DNA from: Alteromonadaceae bacterium
GTDB lineage: Bacteria > Pseudomonadota > Gammaproteobacteria > Enterobacterales > Alteromonadaceae
Reading direction: 5' to 3'
NCBI GenBank assembly: GCA_013373625.1
Contig: JABXHM010000003.1
Coordinates: forward strand, 62,001-126,000
Length of the DNA stretch: 64,000 nt
The notes below the pieces were generated by a model. The model made no database searches. It saw only the letters and a list, made by a program, of their open reading frames with translations, and had not been told where the DNA came from. This document shows, one piece after another, positions 55,328-63,153 of this stretch. How positions within the stretch are numbered: position 1 is the stretch's first letter; the number at the start of each line of letters is the position of its first letter. The position numbers and the translations under genes are program-made.

Positions 55328-55341
55328 ATAAAACGTTTACC
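55328..55341. promoter_or_regulatory. GalR/LacI-type operator upstream of galT
   Basis: ATAAAACGTTTACC matches GGTAAACGTTTACC at 11 of 14 positions, with a perfect right half and the central CpG. It lies 60 bases before the galT start. Confidence 0.65.
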
Positions 55342-55874
55342 CTACCAGCAGCCACAGAGTATTAATTGATTAGAAACCCTATATTTTGCGTGATGTTATG
55401 CCCGTAACAGAAACCAAATCGCCATTATGGGTATGCAGCGCTTTCTACGAAAAGCTAGTCTTCCACAAGAAAAAAGCAATAATACAACCTTGATCAAAAT
55501 GAATTTTTAACAATTTACTGTTTCAATTCGATGCTCTTGTTGCATTAACCAATACACATAGATATGCGCACTTTCTGAGTAAGATGTTGTCGTGAATCGT
55601 CAGGCTAGCCTAGAGTAACGCTATTTATTCAAATATTTAAACACGACATCTTGCCATCCACATTTGCGATATATACGGATAATACAAAACATTATTAACA
55701 CACAAGTTACATTAGGGTATACGTTTTCCCTTCCATTGAAAAGCCTCGTCAGCGAGATTCTTTTATTACAAGTGATAATTAAGGAAGTTTTATCAAAAAA
55801 AAGGCATACTTATCCATCAAAAGAAGAGTTGTACGGGAAGTACGTTCCCTTCATCGGAAGAGTTAAAATACAAA
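55342..55874. other. Divergent regulatory region between galT and the regulator gene
   Basis: No supported gene. It contains the autoregulatory operator at 55716 and a further dyad, GGGAAGTACGTTCCC (about 55838-55852), close to the regulator start. The rest is A/T-rich. Confidence 0.5.
55716..55729. promoter_or_regulatory. GalR/LacI-type operator upstream of the regulator gene
   Basis: GGTATACGTTTTCC matches GGTAAACGTTTACC at 12 of 14 positions and is extended by one more G/C pair on each side. It lies 146 bases before the regulator start, which suggests autoregulation. Confidence 0.6.
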
Positions 55875-56876
55875 ATGGCGACAATAAAAGACATTGCAAA
55901 TGAAGCAGGTGTATCGCTGGCGACCGTTTCGCGAGTTATTAATGATGGACCAAAAGTAGGCAAAGCAACTCGGGAACGTGTGAAGAAGATCATGCGCGAG
56001 ATGGGCTATAGACCAAACGCGAACGCCCGGGCGCTCGTTACACAGCGCAGTGCGTCATTAGGCGTAGTTATCGCTGAGTTACTTGACCCCTTTTTTGCAA
56101 CATTGGCCCATGGCATAGAGGCTACAACCCGAAAGCATAACGTACAAATTTTAATGAGCGCTGGTTCAATAGCCAAAGACACTGAATTGAAAGCTATTGA
56201 GACATTACTGGAACATCGCTGCGAGGCTATGGTTGTTCACAGTAAGGCACTGGAAGACAGTGTATTAATTGAATTTGCTCAACAGGTACCAGGCTTTGTG
56301 TTGATTAACCGCTATATAAAAGCTATTGCCAATCGCTGTGTCTGGCTGGATAACAAAGCTGGTGGCCGTCTTATGGCTGATCACATAATACATCAGGGTC
56401 ATAAAAAGCTCGCCGTGATCAGCAGTAAATACCAGATTGACGATCCTGTAGCAAGACTTGCCGGTATCCGACAAGGTCTCGACGCAGCGGGAATAGCATT
56501 GCCCGACAGTCACATTGAGTACGCCACGCCCGATCAGCAGGGTGGAGAAAAAGCCATGCAAAGCTTATTAGCTCGTGGGGTGGAATTTAGCGCTGTACTT
56601 GCCTATAACGATGCCGTCGCATCTGGCGCGATGACCATGTTACTCGACCACAACATCCAAATTCCGGATCAAGTTTCTGTTGTTGGATACGATGATGTCT
56701 TACTCGCTAAATATTGTCGGCCAAAGCTAACGACGTTACATTACCCTATTGAAATGATGGCCAGTAAAGCTGCTGAATTAGCTTTGCAATACGCCAGTGG
56801 TATTCAGCCACAGGAGGGGGTTACGTATAAATATACGCCGACTATTGTTAAGCGAGAATCTGTAGCAAGGATGTAA
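55875..56876 (+). CDS. GalR/LacI family transcriptional regulator
   Basis: The 333-residue protein has an N-terminal LacI helix-turn-helix (MATIKDIANEAGVSLATVSRVIND) and hinge helix (YRPNANARALVTQRS), both close to GalR/GalS. A periplasmic-binding-protein-like effector domain follows (SLGVVIAELLDPFFATLAHGIE ... VSVVGYDDVLLAKYCRPKLTTLHYP). It is divergent from galT and surrounded by matching operators, so it probably represses the receptor and galTK genes until galactose or a derivative binds. The ribosome-binding site is weak (GGAAG about 14 bases upstream). Confidence 0.92.
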   Translation: MATIKDIANEAGVSLATVSRVINDGPKVGKATRERVKKIMREMGYRPNANARALVTQRSASLGVVIAELLDPFFATLAHGIEATTRKHNVQILMSAGSIAKDTELKAIETLLEHRCEAMVVHSKALEDSVLIEFAQQVPGFVLINRYIKAIANRCVWLDNKAGGRLMADHIIHQGHKKLAVISSKYQIDDPVARLAGIRQGLDAAGIALPDSHIEYATPDQQGGEKAMQSLLARGVEFSAVLAYNDAVASGAMTMLLDHNIQIPDQVSVVGYDDVLLAKYCRPKLTTLHYPIEMMASKAAELALQYASGIQPQEGVTYKYTPTIVKRESVARM

Positions 56877-57425
56877 ACCATGTCGTTGTTCCCACCCGAC
56901 TTAATTAATTTGCACAATCAAATGCTCACACCCCGCGGGTAATTAGCAGCCGTTTTTATCAAACACCTCTCAAAAAAGCACTTTACAGCCTATTTTCAGC
57001 AAGCGCTGAACGCCATCATTGTCCGTGGAGTTAAAGGTGGCACCTCCCGAATGCACGATCGCTATCGCGTTTTGCATCCAGTAACTTATGTTGCCCGACA
57101 TGACCGCCGTTTCCTCACAACTGTAGCGTGTTTCCTGAGATGGCAATCTATGCGGCGCTAGGGCGTGTTGATCTTTGCTGTACACGTTTTGGTCTATGTG
57201 AAAGCATTTTAATCGCGAAACAGCCCTGCAGGCCTAGTGGTGCTAAGTCAAAGGGCTGTGACAAAGAGTAAAATGCTTTCATGACGCCCCCTTCGGGCAG
57301 CGCCCGGTAACCGGCAAGTGTGCATCATTTATGCTGCGTTGTGTGTTTTTGATTTAGACCCCTAGCAAATAAGAATTTGCCAGTATTGCTTACGCACGCC
57401 GCAAAGCCAATTTGGCTGAATCCAT
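56877..57425. other. Gene-poor stretch rich in inverted repeats
   Basis: About 550 bases. A minus-strand frame at 56970-57185 (71 residues, GTG start, no ribosome-binding site) is doubtful. Other structure includes the nested repeat at 57200-57280, a GCCC...GGGC hairpin (about 57286-57297) and a palindromic AGCCAATTTGGCT (about 57403-57415). Confidence 0.5.
57200..57280. repeat. Nested perfect inverted repeat of 81 bases
   Basis: The outer arms GAAAGCATTTTA (57200-57211) and TAAAATGCTTTC (57269-57280) are perfect 12-base inverted copies. The inner arms ACAGCCCT (57220-57227) and AGGGCTGT (57252-57259) are perfect 8-base copies in the same register. The loop of 24 bases contains CAGGCCTAG. 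No obvious target-site duplication flanks it. It could be a structured RNA, a small non-autonomous element or a regulatory fold. Confidence 0.75.
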
Positions 57426-57956
57426 TTATTGCGTCGCCGCGCGGATCTTTTCGAGCATTTTGGGGCCAATACCTTTAATCGACAGCAGTTCTTTGTCGCT
57501 GGTACTGGCAATCGCCGCACTGCTGTTTAAGCCCGCGGCCGTCAGCGCATCCTGCACATTTTGCGGTAGTGACGTAATGGCTGAATCAGCTTTTGCCACA
57601 GCAGTTTCAGGGAAGCTCACCGGATTATCATCACTTACATCACTTTGTTCTGCTTCTGGCGTTGGCTCTGGTGTTACCGTTTTAGTTGTATTATCGGCAC
57701 TATCATTGTTGGCAACGGTAGTGTGCAATGTGTCATCGTCAGACTGCTCGGGAAAAGCAACCGTATTATCATCTGCCGGCTGCGTATCGTGCGACTCGGT
57801 TACACTTTTATCAACACGCGTTTCGCTTTCCTCACTGATGGCAGGACCGCTCTCATTTTCCTCAGTGTCTTCACTACTTTCTCCGTAGCGTCGACTTTTA
57901 TTTAGCAAATACACAACACCCGCAATCAATGCGATAGCTATAATCAGTTTAATCAT
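57426..57956 (-). CDS. Membrane-anchored helix-hairpin-helix protein
   Basis: The 176-residue protein has an N-terminal transmembrane helix (about 2-18: KLIIAIALIAGVVYLL), a long acidic Ser/Thr/Asp/Glu-rich disordered region (about 25-125), and a C-terminal helix-hairpin-helix (about 150-173: DKELLSIKGIGPKMLEKIRAA). HhH motifs bind DNA without sequence specificity or mediate protein contacts. The layout resembles anchored HhH proteins such as ComEA, although the linker is longer. It is probably monocistronic. The function is unknown. Confidence 0.78.
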   Translation of the reverse strand: MIKLIIAIALIAGVVYLLNKSRRYGESSEDTEENESGPAISEESETRVDKSVTESHDTQPADDNTVAFPEQSDDDTLHTTVANNDSADNTTKTVTPEPTPEAEQSDVSDDNPVSFPETAVAKADSAITSLPQNVQDALTAAGLNSSAAIASTSDKELLSIKGIGPKMLEKIRAATQ

Positions 57957-58293
57957 GTAAGTGATTCCCTTTTATACTTCTTATGTTTCTTACGTCTCTT
58001 ATATGTCAGCACTTATTGTGCCGCACCCTTGGTCAAATAACCACCGCCACTTACGCAGTTTTTAAGCCAAATATCGTAGCTTATGCCGGAAACCCTTAAA
58101 AATAGGCTGAAAAACACCAGTTATGGTTAAGCACCAGGTCGATTATTAGCCTTAATCCCAGAATATCAATACACCAGAATGACTGCCGATTAAGCAAGAA
58201 CAATAATGAAGGGGCAGTATGCAGAGCTCTTCATTGCGCAAGCGCGCGATTACATGGCACACTTAGCGTTCAACTTGAGTAAAGGGCAAATCA
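57957..58293. other. Intergenic region
   Basis: No supported gene or clear regulatory element. A short plus-strand frame from 58206 overlaps the DUF2177 gene in another frame and looks spurious. AAAGGG before the GTG at 58294 is the ribosome-binding site of the next gene. Confidence 0.4.
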
Positions 58294-58740
58294 GTGCTGC
58301 AGCAGAATATTATCCGTTTCTCCCTGAGCATTGCGGTATCGATGTTAGCCATTCTTGTTTGTTTTGGCATTCTCGACGCATTATGGTTGGGCTGGATTGC
58401 GCGTGACTGGTATCAAGCTGAAATGAACGATTTGTTGCGAGCGCATTTTATCATGTGGCCGTGGCTGGTATTTTATGTGACATATGGCGGCGTGGTTTTT
58501 GTACTCGCCGTGGTCGCTAACCGTGACAAGCCAATTTATTATGCTGCCATCGACGGTGCATTATTAGGCCTTGCAAGCTACGGCGCATATAATCTTACCA
58601 ATTACAGCATTATCGAAGGTTTTACCTTGTTTATAATGATGATTGACTGGATATGGGGTACTTGCCTAACGGCAGCCAGTGCATCGTGCGGGTGGCTGGG
58701 CTTTCAGCTAATTCGTAAAGACAAACCAGTAAACGCATAA
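58294..58740 (+). CDS. DUF2177 family membrane protein
   Basis: The 148-residue protein has four hydrophobic helices and the family-like sequence FGILDALWLGWIARDWYQAEMNDLLR near the N terminus. It also has AIDGALLGLASYGAYNLTNYSIIEGF and MMIDWIWGTCLTAASA. It is an inner-membrane protein of unknown function. The start is GTG at 58294, with AAGGG about eight bases before it. Confidence 0.8.
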   Translation: MLQQNIIRFSLSIAVSMLAILVCFGILDALWLGWIARDWYQAEMNDLLRAHFIMWPWLVFYVTYGGVVFVLAVVANRDKPIYYAAIDGALLGLASYGAYNLTNYSIIEGFTLFIMMIDWIWGTCLTAASASCGWLGFQLIRKDKPVNA

Positions 58741-58964
58741 TAAATACTTCCGGTAGCCGCCCTACTTTGCTATTAACCCAAATTTTATGTTGGTGCATTG
58801 GAAATGTCTCACCCTGCCTTACATGACCTACCTCGTCTGGATTCGGTTGCCTATAGATTAAAGTAAACGTCATCCCATTTAACGTTTGCTAATTTTTATT
58901 GAGGTACAAAGGGCCGTTACAAGTTACAAATGAGTGAAAACTGCTGAGCGCGAGTTTGTGAGCA

Positions 58965-59840
58965 CTACTCAAGCCACAGTAAAATTCCTACACCAGTTAA
59001 GGACAGAACTGACCACAATGCGGTGTTGCTATTCACTTTCTCACCGAGTACCCAGGCAACACCAAGAGAAAACACGACACTGGCCGCCAACAACGTTTGC
59101 ACAATTGCCGCTTTAGTATAACTGAACGCCAGCATCTGCAGTGTTAACGCCATAGCAGTGCCAATGATCACAGCCAACGCAAACAGCTTCCAGGTTTTCG
59201 TTTTGTTGGGTGTCTGGGGTAGCCATCGTTGTTTGGTTACCAGCATTAATACAGTAATAATACCAATCCCGCCCAGCAGTCTGACCAAACTGGCATTAAA
59301 AGCATCGAGTTCATAAGTTGTAAACATATCGCGACTTATCACGGCCCCCACAGCCTGACACAATGCAGCGAGAGCCGCATACACATAGCCGGTAGGAGCA
59401 AACAACGTGAGTGCCGCGCGTTTTTGAATTTTAACAATAACATCCACCGACAGTATCACCAGCGCGGCGCCAAGCCATTGTTGCCAGCTCAGCCATTCAC
59501 CTATCCACGCCATCGCCAATAGCGCGGTAAAAACTGGCGCGAGGGTTTCTGCAATCAGTATCGACTGCGCATCACCTATTTTATTAAGTGCCTGAAAGAA
59601 AAACGTATCACCGAAACCAATGCCTATTGCACCACTCAGTAACAGCCAGCCCCACACCACTGCGGGTAACTGCACGGTTGGCAGTATTAGCTGGGTGACG
59701 ACCAGCAATATAACGATACTAACGCCACCTTTCCAAAAATTGAGCGCCAGCGGCGTATATGCCTTGCCTAACACCTGAAATAACCGCGCTGATACAGCCC
59801 AGCACAGTGCTGCCGAGAGTGCAGCTATTTCGCCTGTCAT
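58965..59840 (-). CDS. EamA/DMT family transporter
   Basis: The 291-residue protein has ten predicted hydrophobic helices in two EamA repeats (about 3-135 and 150-290). The first opens EIAALSAALCWAVSARLFQVLG and the second YVYAALAALCQAVGAVISRD. DMT exporters commonly move metabolites or amino acids out of the cell. The substrate cannot be told from sequence. It is separated by a terminator from the sugar-oxidation cluster upstream on the same strand. Confidence 0.88.
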   Translation of the reverse strand: MTGEIAALSAALCWAVSARLFQVLGKAYTPLALNFWKGGVSIVILLVVTQLILPTVQLPAVVWGWLLLSGAIGIGFGDTFFFQALNKIGDAQSILIAETLAPVFTALLAMAWIGEWLSWQQWLGAALVILSVDVIVKIQKRAALTLFAPTGYVYAALAALCQAVGAVISRDMFTTYELDAFNASLVRLLGGIGIITVLMLVTKQRWLPQTPNKTKTWKLFALAVIIGTAMALTLQMLAFSYTKAAIVQTLLAASVVFSLGVAWVLGEKVNSNTALWSVLSLTGVGILLWLE

Positions 59841-59930
59841 AAATTGCCTATGTAAGTACTCAAGCGAGCAACAATGAGCCGCTTTAAATAGTGAGCGCTG
59901 AGGGTAGCGTTTTTTGCTTTAAAGGCAAAT

Positions 59931-59956
59931 AAAAAGCCCGGCGAATAGCCGGGCTC
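59931..59956 (-). terminator. Terminator of the sugar-oxidation cluster
   Basis: On the minus strand AGCCCGGC and GCCGGGCT form a stem around a short ATTC loop, followed by five T and an A/T tail. It lies about 25 bases after the DUF1080 stop codon. Confidence 0.8.
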
Positions 59957-59979
59957 GTATTTAAGCTGCAGGCTGGATA

Positions 59980-60741
59980 TTAAAGTTCGCGTATCCAGAT
60001 GTTACGGAAACTCACGAGATTATCGTGATCCTGCAACTGAATTGGCGCGCAGCCATGCGCTTTATATTGAGGCGCACCAATCCACTCGGTAGTGCCCTGA
60101 ATCTCTACATGATTTTGCACTACGACACCATTATGAATAACGGTTACATAGCCTGGTGATTTGAGCTCCTCACCAGCGAACCTAGGTGCAGTGTAAACAA
60201 TGTCATATTCCTGCCATTCGCCGGGAGGACGCGTCGCATTGACCAGCGGTATTGTTTGCTTATAAACAGACGCCGCCTGTCCATTAGGATAGGTTTTATT
60301 CTGGTAAGAATCCAGGACCTGAATTTCGTAACGCTCCTGAAAAAACACACCGCTGTTATTGCGCTGCTGGCCGTCCATACCCTCTTCAGGGATTGGTGTT
60401 TGCCATTCCAGGTGCAACTGAACGTCACAAAATGATTGTTTGGTGCGAATGTTGCCGGTGCCGGGTTTAACCGTTACAGAGTCATCGCTCACCGTCCAGG
60501 CCGCGGGCCCGCCATTAATAGACTCCCAGGCATCTAAGTTAGCGCCATTAAATAATACAATGGCATCAGATGGCGCGCCCTTAACCGGCGTTGCTACTGC
60601 CTCAGGCACCGGCTCCCACACTTCAGTTTTAGCAGCCTGCTGCCAGGGTTCGAGTTCTTCCTGCGGTGTCGCACAAGCACTCAGCACCGGCGTAGCCAAT
60701 GCAATAGTAACCGCCCAGGGCGTTAACCTTTTAATGCGCAT
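59980..60741 (-). CDS. DUF1080 (3-keto-disaccharide hydrolase family) lipoprotein
   Basis: The 253-residue protein has a lipobox (VLSAC) and a concanavalin-like DUF1080 domain: IVLFNGANLDAWES, AAWTVSDDSVTVKPGTGNIRTKQSFCDVQLHLEW, NNSGVFFQERYEIQVLDSYQ and GYVTVIHNGVVVQNHVEI. Family members cleave 3-keto-glycosides. The GMC oxidoreductase and its partner upstream on the same strand would make 3-keto sugars, which supports that role. GAGGATAT precedes the ATG. Confidence 0.87.
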   Translation of the reverse strand: MRIKRLTPWAVTIALATPVLSACATPQEELEPWQQAAKTEVWEPVPEAVATPVKGAPSDAIVLFNGANLDAWESINGGPAAWTVSDDSVTVKPGTGNIRTKQSFCDVQLHLEWQTPIPEEGMDGQQRNNSGVFFQERYEIQVLDSYQNKTYPNGQAASVYKQTIPLVNATRPPGEWQEYDIVYTAPRFAGEELKSPGYVTVIHNGVVVQNHVEIQGTTEWIGAPQYKAHGCAPIQLQDHDNLVSFRNIWIREL

Positions 60742-60794
60742 AAACGATATCCTCTATAAGTTAACAAATTCGAACAAGGCCCGGCGGGCCATAC

Positions 60795-61412
60795 TCAGGT
60801 TGCCCAGGCACGATCGCCCTTTTGATAAGGTAGATCGCCATCGTATTTTCCGGGGATACCCACGTAACGCAGTACTTTAGTTGCCCCAACCTCCGAGGTG
60901 AAGAAGCTAAATAAGGTAAGTTGTTTCATTAACGTAAAGTAATGCGGCAACGGCGCTGTGTCAGCAATATCCCGACTGCTCGGCTTTTGCGTTGCAGCCC
61001 CCCAAATGCCATATTCAGCATTATGCGCTTGGGCTTGCTGGTCAAGTGTTGTCAGCAGTTCATGACGCTGCACTTTACTTAATGCTAAAAATGGCGCGCT
61101 AAATTGCTTCTCGCTGGCTTGATCAAGTTTGGTCAACCCATCTTTAAAAGCTTGTTGCTGTACAGGGGTATAGCAATCAGCTACAAATACCGCCATCATG
61201 GGCGCACATTTGGCATCTTTAGCGCCAGGCGTATCGGTGCGTGGAATAATGGTTTCTGCAATTTCGCTCATCAGGCTCAAATCATCTTTGCTGAACCCGG
61301 CAGCCTGAGGACTGGTTGCTGGCACTTTGGTCCCCCAGGCCATGGCATTGCTGCCAACAAAAGCAGCCCCAGTAGCGGTGGCAATCATTTTTAAAATGTC
61401 ACGTCTTTCCAT
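60795..61412 (-). CDS. Gluconate 2-dehydrogenase subunit 3-like (GMC partner) with Tat signal
   Basis: The 205-residue protein starts MERRDILKMIATATGAAF, an RRDxLK Tat-type signal peptide. It continues with the subunit-3 fold (MSEIAETIIPRTDTPGAKDAKCAPMMAVFVADCYTP ... FTSEVGATKVLRYVGIPGKYDGDLPY). In known systems this small subunit carries the FAD subunit across the membrane by hitch-hiking. It starts one base after the GMC gene ends. Confidence 0.9.
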   Translation of the reverse strand: MERRDILKMIATATGAAFVGSNAMAWGTKVPATSPQAAGFSKDDLSLMSEIAETIIPRTDTPGAKDAKCAPMMAVFVADCYTPVQQQAFKDGLTKLDQASEKQFSAPFLALSKVQRHELLTTLDQQAQAHNAEYGIWGAATQKPSSRDIADTAPLPHYFTLMKQLTLFSFFTSEVGATKVLRYVGIPGKYDGDLPYQKGDRAWAT

Positions 61413-61413
61413 T

Positions 61414-63099
61414 TTACAGATTCCCCTTTTTCAGTTCTTCCACAGCAAAGTTAGCCGCTCTGGCGGTTAATGCCATATAGGTTAACGACGGATTCACACA
61501 AGACGCTGAGGTCATCGCCGCACCATCTGTTACAAACACGTTAGGCGCATCCCACACCTGGTTATGCGCATTGAGTACTGATGACTTAGGATCGCGCCCC
61601 ATACGAGCACCACCCATTTCGTGAATACCCATACCTGGTGCGTAGTCACCTTCGTAACCGCGCACGTTTTTCAGACCAATTTTTTCAAACATCTCCACGG
61701 CGTCATTCATCATATCTTTACGCATGGCAAATTCGTTTTCTCTGATCTTTACGTCCATTTCAAGTACAGGTAATCCCCACTTGTCTTTGACGGTTTTACT
61801 CATGGTGACCTTGTTATCGTGGTGCGGCAGCATTTCACCGAATGCTGTCATACCAATAGTCCAGTTACCCGGTTCAGACAAGGTATTTTTTAAATCAGCC
61901 CCGATCCCCATTTCAGCCACATTACGGCTCCAGCCCTGACGACTCGCTGAGCCCTGATAGCCAAAGCCCCTTACATAGTCGCGTTTGTCGTTATGCCAGT
62001 TACGGAAGCGTGGAATATAAAAGCCTGAGGGGCGGCGACCGTAATAGTATTTATCGTCAAAGCCTTCAACTTCTGCCGCAGCGCCTACGCGGAAATGGTG
62101 ATCCATAATATTATGACCCAATTCACCGCTGCTGCTGCCTAAACCACCATCCCACACGTCAGTGGCAGAGTTTTTCAACATCCACACTGAGTTGAGCGCA
62201 GAGGCATTTAGGAACACAATCTTGCTCTTGAACTCATATGTCTGGTTGTTTTCTGAATCGAGTATTTCGACCCCTGTAGCACGCTTTTTGTCTTTGTCGT
62301 ATAGCACTCGGGTTACTATTGAAAACGGACGTACCGTCAGGTTTCCGGTTGCCATCGCAACAGGGAGCGTAGATGACTGGGTACTAAAATATGCGCCAAA
62401 CGGACAACCTAACCAGCATTTGTTGCGGTACTGGCAGTTCACCCGGTTATGTTCTGGTTTCGGCTCGGTCATATTTGCACAGCGACCATTAATGATGTGG
62501 CGCGTGCCGTTGAAAGCTTTCTGCAAACGTTTGGCGAGATCTTTTTCCACCACATTTAACGGAATGGGCGGCTGATACTGACCGTCGGGTAAAACATCCA
62601 AACCATCACGGCTGCCGCTTATGCCAGCGAAGCGCTCCACGTAGTCATACCAGGGCGAAAGATCACTGTAGCGAATTGGCCAGTCGATCGCGATGCCCTC
62701 TTTTGCATTCGCCAGGAAGTCTTCTTCATTGAGACGATAACTCTGACGTCCCCACAACAGAGAACGACCACCCACGTGATAACCGCGGTACCAGTCAAAG
62801 CGCTCTTTTTCGACATAAGGAGAAGTCTGATGACTTTCCCACATGTCATTGGTCGACTCGTTAAGCGCGTAATCACGCGACAGGACAGGCTCTTTCGCTT
62901 TCATCTCTTGAGTTGGCATATCGCGATGCGGATAATTCCACGCTTCATTGTGCGCGTTAACGTAATCCTTGATATGCTCAATGTTACGACCACGCTCAAG
63001 CATGAGTACTTTCAGGCCCTTTTCGGCCAACTCTTTGGCTGCCCAACCACCGCTGATCCCAGATCCCACGACGATTGCATCATAGACATTATCTGCCAT
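61414..63099 (-). CDS. GMC family FAD oxidoreductase, likely glycoside 3-dehydrogenase
   Basis: The 561-residue protein has the FAD-binding YDAIVVGSGISGGWAAKELAEKGLKVLMLERG and the C-terminal catalytic His and Asn in IHEMGGARMG and SCVNPSLTYMAL. A Cys cluster, CQYRNKCWLGC (C-x5-C-x3-C, near residue 225), could bind a 3Fe-4S cluster as in glucose or glucoside 3-dehydrogenases. It has no signal peptide of its own; the adjacent Tat-signal partner would export it. No cytochrome gene is visible in the window. Substrate (glucose-, galactose- or disaccharide-type) is unresolved. Confidence 0.9.
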   Translation of the reverse strand: MADNVYDAIVVGSGISGGWAAKELAEKGLKVLMLERGRNIEHIKDYVNAHNEAWNYPHRDMPTQEMKAKEPVLSRDYALNESTNDMWESHQTSPYVEKERFDWYRGYHVGGRSLLWGRQSYRLNEEDFLANAKEGIAIDWPIRYSDLSPWYDYVERFAGISGSRDGLDVLPDGQYQPPIPLNVVEKDLAKRLQKAFNGTRHIINGRCANMTEPKPEHNRVNCQYRNKCWLGCPFGAYFSTQSSTLPVAMATGNLTVRPFSIVTRVLYDKDKKRATGVEILDSENNQTYEFKSKIVFLNASALNSVWMLKNSATDVWDGGLGSSSGELGHNIMDHHFRVGAAAEVEGFDDKYYYGRRPSGFYIPRFRNWHNDKRDYVRGFGYQGSASRQGWSRNVAEMGIGADLKNTLSEPGNWTIGMTAFGEMLPHHDNKVTMSKTVKDKWGLPVLEMDVKIRENEFAMRKDMMNDAVEMFEKIGLKNVRGYEGDYAPGMGIHEMGGARMGRDPKSSVLNAHNQVWDAPNVFVTDGAAMTSASCVNPSLTYMALTARAANFAVEELKKGNL

Positions 63100-63153
63100 T
63101 ACTTATCCCCTTAAATCGGTGACTTCTTATTGCCGACTTTGTGTGTTGCCCAA

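Noticed and set aside
56970..57185. 71-codon minus-strand frame after the GalR-type gene
   Set aside because: GTG start without a ribosome-binding site and no known motif; lies in a repeat-rich non-coding stretch.
57200..57280. Integron attC site
   Set aside because: The arms lack the RYYYAAC/GTTRRRY core sites, and there is no integrase or cassette array.
58206..58406. 66-codon plus-strand frame before DUF2177
   Set aside because: Overlaps the DUF2177 gene in another frame and has no family signal.
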